DNA from: Linanthus parryae
Lineage: Eukaryota; Streptophyta; Magnoliopsida; Ericales; Polemoniaceae
Direction: 5' to 3'
Length of the DNA stretch: 64,000 nucleotides
Assembly (NCBI GenBank): GCA_023055425.1
Contig: JALGPY010000005.1
Coordinates: 80,083,495-80,147,494 of the forward strand
Positions 54,801-64,000 of the stretch are shown piece by piece. Position numbers and translations under genes: made by a program. Position 1 is the stretch's first letter, and the number at the start of each line of letters is the position of its first letter. A model generated the notes under the pieces. That model was given only the letters and a program-made list of their open reading frames with translations, was not told the origin of the DNA and searched no databases.

Positions 54801-56117
54801 AAGAAGAAGGTCTTCTGACAAGACCATGCCTTTGGAAGGATATAGCTTTGGAAACCACCGCACATTCTCGACACGTGTGGCGTAGGGCCTGGCAGTGAAC
54901 TCCCTTCGTTTGTCGCATATCAAGCTCCAAGTACACTTGGTGTTGCTTGCTCCAAACCATCTCGCAGCTCTCCCGCTGTTGAACGCTTCCGTCTCGCCTG
55001 GGGGACACCACTTCTCAAGTGGGAGGGGAGTTGGAGCATAAGACGGCCAGCGCTCGAAAACCCACATTGTCAAAAAGCTGATATTGACAAAGGTCAGAAC
55101 ATCGAGACGGCCGCGCGATTCCCTCATCGCCAGAACCAGCTGGTCCAGCCTATAATATAACGTGCCCAAGACCAAGGGTCCAAGTGCGACCCTCTGGCCA
55201 AGAGCGAGCCTCACCGCAAGTGGCAGCACATGGTAGAAGACCCCGTCATGAGGGTGACCATCAATCAGATACCTCGATAGCCAAGCACAAAGAAAGGCGC
55301 AAAGGGTCAGATGATAACCCTTGCCCTCTACGTAATTCTCGGCCTTCGGGTTTCCGCTCAAAAGCTTCTTAGTAATGCTGTTGCTCGCATAGTCTCGGAA
55401 GAAGTACTGCAACCACTTGTTCCAGGTATTCTTCGCAGATGTATCAACCAGCTGCCAGTTCGGAAGAGGTTTCGTACTGGTCCACCGAGTGGAGATTTTC
55501 TTTACCTCTGCTAGGCACTCCTCCATCTGCGCGTACAAGGCCAATTCCGCAGGTGTTCTTAAGTGACTCAAGGGGTCCACCTCGCCCATGGGGGAAAGCT
55601 CATACAGCATTTGAACGTCCTCGAGCGTGGGGGCAGCCTCGAACTCAGCAAAGTGAAATGTGTGAGTCGCAGGCGAATAGCGGGACAGAAGGTCTAGAAG
55701 CATGGACTGATCCAGCTTCACGGCAGCACCCTTCATAGCACGGACAGCGAAGAAAATGCCGGCTTTATCGAGAGTTTCGGCGTAATTACCCAACACGTGG
55801 TCAGTCCACTCATCCATATAGTCCAACTTCTGGACAAACGCCTGAGTAGAAATCGCAGTGTATGGGAAGTGCCCATTCTCGATTCCCAATCGAACCACAT
55901 CCTCAGAGCCAACTAACTCGAGCAAGGCTGAGTTAACTGGGCGAGTCAGCGTTAACAACTGCTCAACGGGAACAGGATCAGGCATCCTTTTCGCCTTCAC
56001 CCTCGCGTGGTAAAAATCTTTCCCACCCAGAAAGGGGGCTTTTCGCCACAGAGCCTGCGGAAGCTCCGGCATCTCTTCATCTTCCTTGACGGGTCTGGTT
56101 ACTCTTGTTTTGGCCAT
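51841..56117 (-). CDS. Antisense six-exon gene, plant mobile domain (PMD) protein
   Basis: Exons on the minus strand: 56117-54237, 54141-53694, 53615-53145, 53065-52961, 52879-52394, 52316-51841. Introns are 95, 78, 79, 81 and 77 bp with GT...AG ends. Intron 1 is phase 0 and introns 2-5 are phase 1, and all junctions keep frame. The total is 1289 codons including the stop. Exon 1 (627 residues from MAKTRVTRPVK) has a PMD-type core (THTFHFAEFEAAPTLEDVQML). Exons 2-5 encode Pro/Ser-rich, basic and acidic linkers (MAKRQKRDAHS; EEDELPVEVAPHVEEEDE). Exon 6 has a helical segment and a coiled coil. One TAG (51984-51982) lies 46 codons before the natural end; Gypsy-B has CAG there. PMD proteins occur as host genes and inside transposons; the role here is unknown. 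Antisense placement keeps introns through the element's own RNA stage. Confidence 0.75.
54237..56117 (-). other. Exon 1 of antisense gene, plant mobile domain
   Basis: This is the longest antisense frame in the element and continues 25 codons upstream to 56192. ATG 56117 is preferred because it follows a splice-acceptor-like pyrimidine tract and CAG (about 56122-56140), which suggests an intron in the 5' leader. The donor GAG|GTAAGC is at 54237/54236. The PMD assignment is from pattern recognition and should be confirmed by a profile search against Pfam PF10536. Confidence 0.72.
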
Positions 56118-56789
56118 TCCTGCGAAAGGGCAAAAAAGGGGGGGAGAAATACCACACTTCAGTTTGAATTTTGAAATTCGAGATCTATGCAAAGGAAAGC
56201 AGACAGTTCCGGTGCCGATTTCAGAAATTGAGGATTTGCAAGACCCAATATTGTTGAAAGATTAAGAACGAAGCAGGTTTAAAGATCAAAGCCTCTTCAC
56301 AGACTTCATGGGTTTACAGATTCAATGCGATTCAAGGCAAACACTGGTAGTTTAAATCAAAAGTAAACGAGGCCAACCTTGTTTCCTTGAAGCCTGCTTG
56401 GAGATGCACAATTGAAGAATACGATTTGCAGTCTTGAACTGATGATTGATTATTTGGATCTGCTCCCGAAGATCTCCGGGTACCATTCACTTTAAGAGAA
56501 AGAAGCAATGCTTTGCAATGATGGGATACAAGGTATTTATCCAGAAGAATGAAGGGTTGCGTCCCTTCAGTAGTCGAATCGCAACCGTCACCGTCGTGTC
56601 GCGCAATCACAGGACGGGCTGACGTCACGCCTAAAACCCTAAAGGTCAGACGGCACGACTCTAGGGGTTTTAGGTCATAATTACACGCACGGGGGCTGAA
56701 TCTACCCGTATTTGAATTGGTGCGTGACGACGACGCGCATGTTGGTTTCCGCGCATGGAAGCCTATACAGCTATGAGCCTTCACGCGCA
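56118..56789 (-). other. Presumed promoter and leader of antisense gene
   Basis: No ORF of note on the minus strand that matches other copies. A GATAAATACC on the minus strand near 56530-56540 could be a weak TATA box. This stretch lies between the antisense gene and the 3' LTR. Confidence 0.3.
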
Positions 56790-56802
56790 GAAAGGGGGCT
56801 AA
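56790..56802 (+). other. Polypurine tract of Gypsy-C
   Basis: GAAAGGGGGCTAA directly before the 3' LTR, the expected plus-strand primer. Confidence 0.85.
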
Positions 56803-57447
56803 TGTAGATACTGCTTTATGACATGGCAGATCTAGGCCACGTGGCAACCATCCAGCACACCATATTGTGCTCCATACACACTGGATCACCAGCAGCGCTG
56901 ATCCATGTGGGGGCTGCGAGACAGAGCCCTCGCATACCACTGCACGGGACTTGTAGGGACTTTGTGGTCTGGAGGCTAGAGTAAGCCCTGTCGCGTGCGA
57001 GCCAAGCCCGCGCGCGACCTTTAGTAACTGTTTTGAGAGATCTATGGCACGAGCTCCCTAAACCCGGTCAATCCGGTCAAACCCGGTCAATCCGGTCAAA
57101 CCCGGTCAACCTCGTAACGGTTCCGGTACTCGCGCACCACGTGCTCTAACGGTTCCTATATACTCGGACGAACGTGCCGTTATGGTTAAGCTAATTAAGC
57201 CGCCATTAATGGGCGCATTAACCACACTACAACGGTCATGTTCTCCAGTATATATACATCGTTAACCTTTCCATACAAAGGAGGACACACTGCCATACGC
57301 GGAAGCTCTGCCAAACCTCTGTCTCTCTCTCAGACATTGCTACTGACTTGCTCTCTCCCTACACACACCCCTATTCTTCCTGTGCGATCCCTGATCCACT
57401 ACGTACGGTGTACACGGAGGTCTCCCCGCCGGAATCTCTTGTGCACA
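56803..57447 (+). repeat. 3' LTR of Gypsy-C
   Basis: 645 bp, identical to the 5' LTR except one base. Followed by the CCAAG duplication. Confidence 0.96.
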
Positions 57448-58118
57448 CCAAGCAACAAAGAAGCAGATCAAATACTCAATCCAATTCTCAGAACAACACT
57501 GCATTCTTACAGCAGTTTCATTCTCTGTGTTCTTCTTTTGTGGACTACATTTGTATATCTTCTTGTTTAAACTTCTAGCTTTCATTTTAAACGATTGTTC
57601 AAAGTGAAAAATAGATAACTCTTAGTTAATCCGATAGCTAGAGCAGGTACAAGATAGGTTAGTGAGAACCTCAAGCTGTAATAGAGTAAGGTATCTCTCT
57701 GTTCTTGAGATCTAGGGCTTAGCTATGGATTAATAAGAATTGAATTGGAAATCCTGGAGGAAGAAGATCCCTGAGGTAGAGACATAGGTCCATGTGGACT
57801 GAGCTCTATACATCTTGTGTCTCTTGCATATTCTTTACAGTTTCATACATAGTTTACTTGCAGCTTTCAAACATTTTCATTTAAGGGATTTGAAAATCAT
57901 TTCAAGGACTTGAAATAGACTTCTTCTCTTTATACATAACTGTTTTCATCTGAAGGACTTGAAACTCAGTTCAAGGCCTTGAACTACACTTTTTATATAC
58001 AAACTCTTTTGAAACCACTTCTCTTGCAAGTGTTAGCAAAAGGTGGCATACTCTATTCAACCCCCCCCCCCCTTCTAGAGTATTGATCCTGCATTTCTAC
58101 CTACTGTACACCCTTTCA
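57448..58118 (+). repeat. SIRE-2 LTR, right part
   Basis: Continues the LTR cut at 43412 and ends ACCCTTTCA. It contains a C-rich tract (about 58062-58072) and one exact TCAAGGCCTTGA (57971). Confidence 0.82.
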
Positions 58119-58120
58119 AT

Positions 58121-58132
58121 TGGTATCAGAGC
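58121..58132 (+). other. Primer-binding site of SIRE-2
   Basis: TGGTATCAGAGC, complementary to the 3' end of initiator tRNA-Met, two bases after the LTR end. Confidence 0.88.
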
Positions 58133-58167
58133 TTGTATCACTGCATAGATCTAACCATCTTGTGATT

Positions 58168-59601
58168 ATGAGTACATCAGGTAATGGTGGTTTCTCTCAG
58201 GAAAGTGCTGCTAACATACCTCCTCCCTTGTGTGGAGATAATTTTGTTCATTACAAAAATTTGATGAAAATGTTCATCATTGATTAAGACATAGAGCTTT
58301 GGACTATCATTCAGAATGGTCCTCACACTTTCTACACAGAGAAAGATGGGATCAAAACTCCAAAATCTGAGGACCTAGCTCTCAAGGCAAAGAAAAATGA
58401 GTGAAGCTGATGAAGCATTACCAGAAAGTGTCAAGAACCAAGCTCTAAAGGCAAAGGGAAATGAGTCATCTCAAAGCCTTGAAACTGAAGATGATGATGA
58501 ATATCAATATGCTTTGATTTCCGAAGCCTTGACGAGAATTCTCAAAATGAAGAAGAACTTTGGAAACAAGCAATTCAACAGAGGAAGACACAGATCCTCC
58601 AGTAGCAAGGACTACAAAGAAAAATATTCTTCACATGGGAATAAGCCTAAAGTTATGAATTTCTTTCAGTGTGGTGATGCAGGACACTTGAGAAGAGATT
58701 TTCAGCACAAGAAAAGCAAGAATTTTCATAAGAACGATCATGATAGAAGAAAGAAAACTATGATAGCTTCATGGAGTGATTCAGAAACTTCAAGTGACTC
58801 CGAATCTGAAGAAGAGCATGCCAACCTATGTTTTATGGCCAAACATGATGACAATTCTGAAAAGAACATTGTGGTAATGGTAAACTGTTTAATTTCAAAA
58901 CCTACAGAAGTTCTCTCTGATTATCTCATAACAATGCTTTTAACAGAAGAGGAATATCTGAAAGAAATAAGATATTTGAAAGAAAAAGTTCATGAGCAAG
59001 CAAAAGAAAATTTGAAGCTTGTTTGCTTGAATTAGAATCTTGAAATTTCTCAGAAGAAAATTTATAGTGATTTCAAAGCCTTGAATACCAGTTTCAAAGC
59101 CTTGAAAACACAAGTCAAGGATATAGTCACTGAGAACTCATCTTTGAGTGATAGCATTGTTAATCTGGGACATCAAGTTGATGAATTAGATAAACAAAGG
59201 ACTGCTCTAACGGAGAAACTTCAAGAGTCTGAATCAATTAAAACCAAGCTTGCAGGCTAAGAACACAACTTGAATCTGATTCTTGTAGGGAGTTCAAAGT
59301 CTGTTCAAAAAACAGGTATTGCATAAAATCCAAATTTTCCAAGAAAGAACAATACCTTATTTGTGAAAGCTGAAAGAAAAACTTCTCCTAACTTCCATTA
59401 CTGCAAGAAATTTGGTCATGTTAAAATGACTTGTCCTTTCCGAAGAAGAGACCCTCGCATAATGAGGAACTCGTTTGCCTTCCAACTCAAAGGATAAGTT
59501 AGATAGATTTGGGTTCCCAAGGGGGTTAAACCACCTAACATGGTTGATCCTTAATATGAATCCAAATTCCAAACTTGGTTTAATAGATGGTTAAGGAAGT
59601 G
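58168..59601 (+). pseudogene. SIRE-2 gag, decayed
   Basis: ATG at 58168 (MSTSGNGGFSQ) gives a short frame to a TAA near 58285. A large part of the gag domain is deleted. An open piece at 58397-59035 has a Ser/Lys-rich region and a ruined zinc knuckle (FFQCGDAGHLRRDF, outer cysteines lost). A coiled coil follows to about 59260 (repeated FKAL), then a second zinc-knuckle-like motif (HYCKKFGHVKMTC) near 59397-59437, and several stops. Confidence 0.8.
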
Positions 59602-59636
59602 ATTGGTGTTTGCAGGTTGTCACCAAGAACAAAGAA

Positions 59637-62600
59637 CAAAAATGGTTTACGGACAGTGGTTGCTCAAGACACGTGATTGGAATGAGATCTTTATTCTCAT
59701 AATTGAAAGTGCAATCTGAAGGTTCAATCACACTTGGTGACAAAGGCAAATGAAACATTCGTGGTATTGGAAAAGTTGGTACTGATTTGAAAACTCTATT
59801 TCTGATGTATATCTAGTTGATGGTTTGAAATTTAAATTGCTTAGTGTATCTCAGCTTTGTGATAATGGTAATAAGGTTATTTTTTACAAAGAGAAATGTG
59901 TGGTGCAAGATGAGAAATTTGGAAATTGCATCATTACTGCCTCTAGGCCAAACAATGTCTATACTTTTTCAAACTAACAAAGTTGCAGAAGAAAATCAGC
60001 AGTGTCTCAAGGCCTTGAAAGAAGATTCAATCCTTTGGCACAGAAAGTTGGGAAAAATTAGCTTGCACACTTTGAATAAACTAGTCCTGAATCTTAGTAA
60101 GAGGATTACCCTCTATCAAGTTCAAAGATGAAAAAGTTTGCAAAACATGTGCTCAAGGCAAGCAAACTAGAAGCTCCTTCATACCAAAGAACTTTGTAAG
60201 TACCTCTAGACCCATTGATACTCTAGAATTTGATATTTTCTGTTCTAAGCATGGTATCTCTCACAAATTCTCTGTTCCTAGAACTCCTGAACATAATGGA
60301 GTTTTTGAAAGATAGAACAGGACTCTTGAAGACATGTCAATAACAATGCTTCCTGAAAACAAGTTTCCAAAATATTATTGTGCAAAAGCTGTGAATACAA
60401 CAAACAATATTCTGAACAGGTGCTTGATCAGACCTATCTTGAAGCCAAACATTTATTTCTTCAGACCTTTTTGTTGCACCTGTTTTATCCACAATAATAG
60501 TAAGGACATTTTTTGTAAGTTTGATGAAAGAAGTGATGAAGGTATTTTTCTTAGATATTCAAATACAATGAATGCCTATGGTGTTTATAATAAGATAACC
60601 AAGCTTGTAGAAGAAAGTAGTCATGTTATTTTTGATGAAAGCTATGATGGTTCTTTGAGTGATGGTTTTGTAGATCTTAACCTGAACAAGCATGATTCAG
60701 ATACTGAAGAAGAATTCTCAAAAGGTTGCAAGGATATCTCACAGGAACAAAGGAGGCATTTTTAAGGCCTTGAAACTAAGGTTCAAATCCTTGAAACAGA
60801 ACCTCTAGAAAAGACACGAGATCAAGCCACTACTTCAATTTCTCAGAGACTTGAGAAACAACCTGGAGATCCTGAACCTTGGTCACCTTAAAAGAGATTC
60901 AAATATCTCTCATATCATCCTACTGATATCATATTTCACATACAACAACTGGTACACAAACCAGATCACAGCGGAAAAATCTTTGTGCTTTTAATGCTTT
61001 TATCTCTCTTGTAGAACGTAAAACTGTGAAGGAAGCTTTGAAAGAAGTAGACTGGATGATAGAAATACAAAGGGAACTCAATGAGTTTGAAAGGAACAAG
61101 GTTTGGAATATGGTTCCTCCATAAAGAAATCAGTCTATCATTGGCACCAGGTGGGTATTCAGAAACAAATTAGATGAGAATGGAAAGGTAACCAGGAACA
61201 ATGCTAGATTGGTATCTCAAGTCTAAAATAAAGAAGAAGGTATTGACTATGAAGAAACCTTTGCTCCTGTTTCCAGTTTAGAAGCAATTAGAATTCTACT
61301 TGCATTTGCATTTCACAAAATCATGAAAGTCTTTCAAATGGCTGTGAAAAGTGCTGTTCTAAATGGATATTTGCAAGAAGAAGTTTATGTTGCTCAGCCT
61401 CCTGGTTTCGAAAATTATAAGTTTCCAGATCATGTTTACAAACTTGAAAAAGCTCTTTCTTGTTTGAAACAAGCTCCATGAGCTTGGTATGAAATATTGT
61501 CAAAATTATTACTGAAAAATGATTTCAAAATAGGATGAGTGGACAAAACTCTTTTCATAAAGAATCATGGGAAAGATATGCCTGTAGTTCAGATTTATGT
61601 TGATGACATACTGTTTGGAGCTACTAATTATCTCTTGTGCAAGGAATTCTCAAGCCTTATGAGTAGGGAATTTGAAATGAGCTAGATGGGAGAATTGAAC
61701 TTCTTTCATGGACTTCAAATTCATCAAATGAAGTAGGGAATATTTCTACATCAAAGCAGGTACACTAGAGACTTGCTAAGCAAATTCAAAAGTTATAGAA
61801 AAAGAAAAATGAAAAAGAAGTTATAATACTCAAATATTTGAATCACCAAAAAATATTTGGCAAATATTAAAATGATGATACACACTAGCTAGTAGGCCGC
61901 CCGCCTGCTTATGGACCCGAACCTGGGTGATCTATCCATGACCAGGTCGTGAGGCGCTTAACGGACCCTTTTAATCCTTTAAAAGTGTGGCTCAATCCAA
62001 AGAGATCAAGACCAACATGAGGTCTACATTATCCATAGACAAGGATGAATCTGGTAAGACTGTTATTGGGAAAGAATATAGTGGTATGATTGGATCATTA
62101 CTATACCTCACAACTAGCAGACTAGATATTATTTTTAGAGAATGTACGTGTGCTAGATTTCAAGCTTATCCTAAAGAATCACACTTTACTACAGTTAAGA
62201 GAATATTTAGATATCTCAATGGTACCAAAGACTTAGGGTTTTGGTATCATAAACAATGTAACTTTGCTTTGAGTGGCTATTCAGATGCTGATTTTTCTGG
62301 ATATAAAGTTGATAGAAAGAGTACATTAGGATGCTGCCAATTTCTTGAATCATCGTTAATAAGCTCGCATTCCAAGAACCAAAACTCAATTTCACTATCA
62401 ACAGAAGATGAATACATAGCTGCTGGAGCTTGCTGTTCACAGGTTCTGCATTTCACAACAAATGAGAGATCTTGGATTTGATTTCAGAGATATACCTATC
62501 AAGTGTGACAATACAAGTGCAATATCAATTACAAAGAATCTAGTTCAGCATTCAAGAACAAAGCATACTGATTTCAGACATCACTTCATCAGAGATCATG

Positions 62601-62698
62601 CTAAAAAAGGTTATATTGTTCTTGAATTTGTTTCTACTAACATGCAACTTGCAGATATCTTCACTACACCATTTCCAGATGAAGATTCACATATCTAA
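59637..62698 (+). pseudogene. SIRE-2 pol, decayed
   Basis: Protease trace TDSGCSRHV near 59650. Integrase zinc region is near 60030-60180. The first half of the integrase core is deleted at about 60215, so GPM-type and first Asp motifs are missing. The remainder carries many stops. RT remnants are at 61010-61780 with YVDDILFGAT near 61602. A foreign insert sits at 61794-61986. RNase H is at 61990-62698 (SDADFSGYK), with a frame change near 62450. Not functional. Confidence 0.83.
61788..61986 (-). mobile_element. SINE-like insertion in SIRE-2 pol
   Basis: About 193 bp with no match in SIRE-1, bounded by AAAAGT on both sides (61788-61793 and 61981-61986). On the minus strand it holds AGGTTCGGGTCC, close to the tRNA-type B box of RNA polymerase III promoters, with a possible A-box region upstream and an A/T-rich end. 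This fits a tRNA-derived SINE in reverse orientation. Confidence 0.42.
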
Positions 62699-63190
62699 GA
62701 TTGGAGTTAGGCATGCTAAACAAAGATGCATTGGTTCAGGTGGAGCATCAGGTAAGTAAGGTAAGATTTTATGTAGTTCAATGGTTCGAACTGATTTTCA
62801 CAGCCTTGAAAATCTTTTCAAAGCTTTGAGTATATGTGTTTCAGTAAAACGGCTTTTCAGGGCCTTGAAATGCTTTTCAAGGCCTTGAAAATAAGTCTAT
62901 GTAATTGCTATTCAATCAACTCTGGATGTTTCAATATTGGGTGCTATCTTTGTAGATATTTGCTCAATATTGTCTCTCATTTTTCAAAATTCCTTTTTAG
63001 CCAAATAGAGTATAATATTATTTCTTTCCAACGGCATCAAAGATTTTGAATAATTTCTGATAACTCAGGATCTTCTAAGATCAGAAATTATTTTAGTTAC
63101 CTTTTCAAACTCAAACTCTCCACTTTTATCTTATTCTCTCCTTCTCTCTTTCGTATCTATCCTACCTCTCTCTTCTTCTCCCAAACCCTA
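62699..63190 (+). other. SIRE-2 region between pol and third ORF
   Basis: No gene. Several near copies of the TCAAGGCCTTGA palindrome, one exact (62877), and a CT-rich leader at about 63120-63180 as in SIRE-1. Confidence 0.6.
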
Positions 63191-63834
63191 ATGAGCACAA
63201 GAAGAGCCTCTGACAGATTAAAGGTGGCTGGTGGTTCAAAGACTGGTGCAGAGAAGAAAAGAAAGACAACTGGGGAAGAGGTTAAAAACATCAGTTGGGA
63301 CTCAAGTTCAAAGACACCTACTGCATAAGAAATGGATCCTCATCATCCCAAAAAGAAATCAAAGAAGGATCAGACCCCAGTTTCAAGCAAAAAGAAGATG
63401 ATAATGGAGACCACTCAAGAGAAATAGAAAGGGATTCAGATAGGAAGCCCTAAGAAGACAAAGAAGAAGGTTGACACAACAGGAAAGGGAAAAGAAAATA
63501 TTTACATTCAGGATTCGGATTCAGAAGCAACTTCAAGATCCTATGAAATTTACTCTTTATCAAGAAAGGAAACTGAGTCAGAATCTAGCTTGAAAATTGG
63601 GAGAAAAGGTCATCAGAAAGTTTCTTCAACACTGAAGAAAAAGGTGTTTATAAAGAAGAAACTGAGACATGGAAGGAAGGCCTTTGAAGGATTAGCCTTT
63701 CTATTCAACAGTGTGATCAAGACCATTAGTTCAATTATTGATGACATAGATGAAGAACAGGTTGATGATGATTGAGGGATTAGTCAGGAAGAAGGTGAAG
63801 AGCAGCAAGGAGATGAAGAACTAGACCCTTAATT
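63191..63834 (+). pseudogene. SIRE-2 third (env-position) ORF, internally deleted
   Basis: ATG at 63191 (MSTRRASDRLKVAGG) starts a basic N-terminus like that of SIRE-1, with stops near 63327 and 63426. The piece 63590-63775 and the acidic end to about 63834 correspond to both ends of the SIRE-1 ORF, while the globular middle (about 1 kb there) is missing. Confidence 0.68.
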
Positions 63835-64000
63835 CTTGCCTACTCTTTCTTCTACTTTTCAAGGCCTTGAAATCCCCTTCAAAGTCATGAAATTTTATCT
63901 TTTTAAAACTGTTTTTTTTTTTTAATTTTCCAAAGACTCTTACACAACTTCCTTCTGTTTCGTTTTGATGAAAGTCAAAAAGCGGGAGAAATCTAGGTGT
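63835..64000 (+). other. SIRE-2 3' internal sequence to window end
   Basis: Contains one exact palindrome (63859) and a purine-rich AAAAAGCGGGAGAA near 63977, matching the upstream purine tract of SIRE-1 (32950). The LTR itself would follow outside the window. Confidence 0.6.

Larger units (their letters stand above)
43413..57447 (+). mobile_element. Gypsy-C, complete young Ty3/gypsy (Tat-type) element with antisense gene
   Basis: 14,035 bp flanked by a perfect CCAAG duplication (43408-43412 and 57448-57452). The two 645-bp LTRs differ at one base (44039 A, 57429 C), so it inserted very recently. Order: LTR, protease remnant of gag-pro, intact pol, three hairpins, tandem hairpin array, spacer, antisense six-exon PMD gene, polypurine tract, LTR. 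The primer-binding site and nearly all of gag are deleted. It lies in the LTR of SIRE-2. Confidence 0.96.
42840..64000 (+). mobile_element. SIRE-2, decayed SIRE-like copia element, split by Gypsy-C
   Basis: Upstream internal fragment with a polypurine tract (about 42840-42949), LTR (42950-43412 and 57448-58118, interrupted by Gypsy-C), primer-binding site (58121-58132), decayed gag and pol, a SINE-like insertion, and a shortened third ORF up to the window end. The 3' LTR lies outside the window. Every coding region has many stops and several internal deletions. Confidence 0.86.

Noticed and set aside
56332..56940. Minus-strand ORF of 202 codons near the 3' LTR of Gypsy-C
   Set aside because: It runs from the LTR into the presumed promoter of the antisense gene, starts inside LTR sequence and has no recognisable domain.
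61880..61975. tRNA gene on the minus strand
   Set aside because: Only a B-box-like string is convincing; a cloverleaf with acceptor stem could not be drawn, and flanking repeats suggest a SINE instead.

Overview
This is a plant nuclear window, most likely an angiosperm. Nearly all of it is nested LTR retrotransposons from three families. I see no intact single-copy host gene, rRNA or tRNA gene, or CRISPR array. The species cannot be told from the sequence.

Families. (1) Ty3/gypsy of the Tat type (gag-pro, then RT, RNase H, a second RNase H, and integrase). There are three copies: Gypsy-A (1-5789, truncated), Gypsy-B (8600-26915, truncated at its 3' end) and Gypsy-C (43413-57447, complete LTR to LTR, target duplication CCAAG). 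(2) Ty1/copia, Angela-like: Copia-1 (15967-24471, minus strand, open 1316-residue polyprotein, target duplication AGCAG), the internally deleted Copia-2 (36115-40173), and a solo LTR (6110-7089). (3) Ty1/copia, SIRE/Maximus-like, with a third env-position ORF: SIRE-1 (26914-34699), SIRE-2 (42950 to beyond the window end, interrupted by Gypsy-C) and the minus-strand fragment SIRE-3 (5790-8599).

Layout. Gypsy-A runs in from the left edge and stops abruptly at 5789 against SIRE-3. SIRE-3 carries a solo Angela-like LTR. Gypsy-B sits at the far side of SIRE-3. Its hairpin tandem array was hit by Copia-1, and its 3' end is fused to the gag region of SIRE-1. After SIRE-1 come about 1.4 kb of AT-rich DNA, Copia-2, and a 2.7 kb AT-rich stretch that holds a broken two-exon defensin-like gene and a MITE-like element. 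Next is the LTR of SIRE-2, split by the very young Gypsy-C, and then the decayed body of SIRE-2 to the window end.

The most interesting content is in Gypsy-C. On its antisense strand, between pol and the 3' LTR, lies a six-exon gene whose first exon encodes a plant mobile domain (PMD) protein. All five introns have GT-AG ends and every junction keeps frame. Gypsy-B keeps the last two exons with the same splice sites, so the gene is a lasting part of this family. The same elements carry a tandem array of short hairpins in which stems vary in a pairing-preserving way. The SIRE elements are studded with a 12-bp palindrome, TCAAGGCCTTGA (ten exact copies). All coordinates and residue calls come from reading the sequence by eye; family assignments rest on recognisable motifs, not on database searches.
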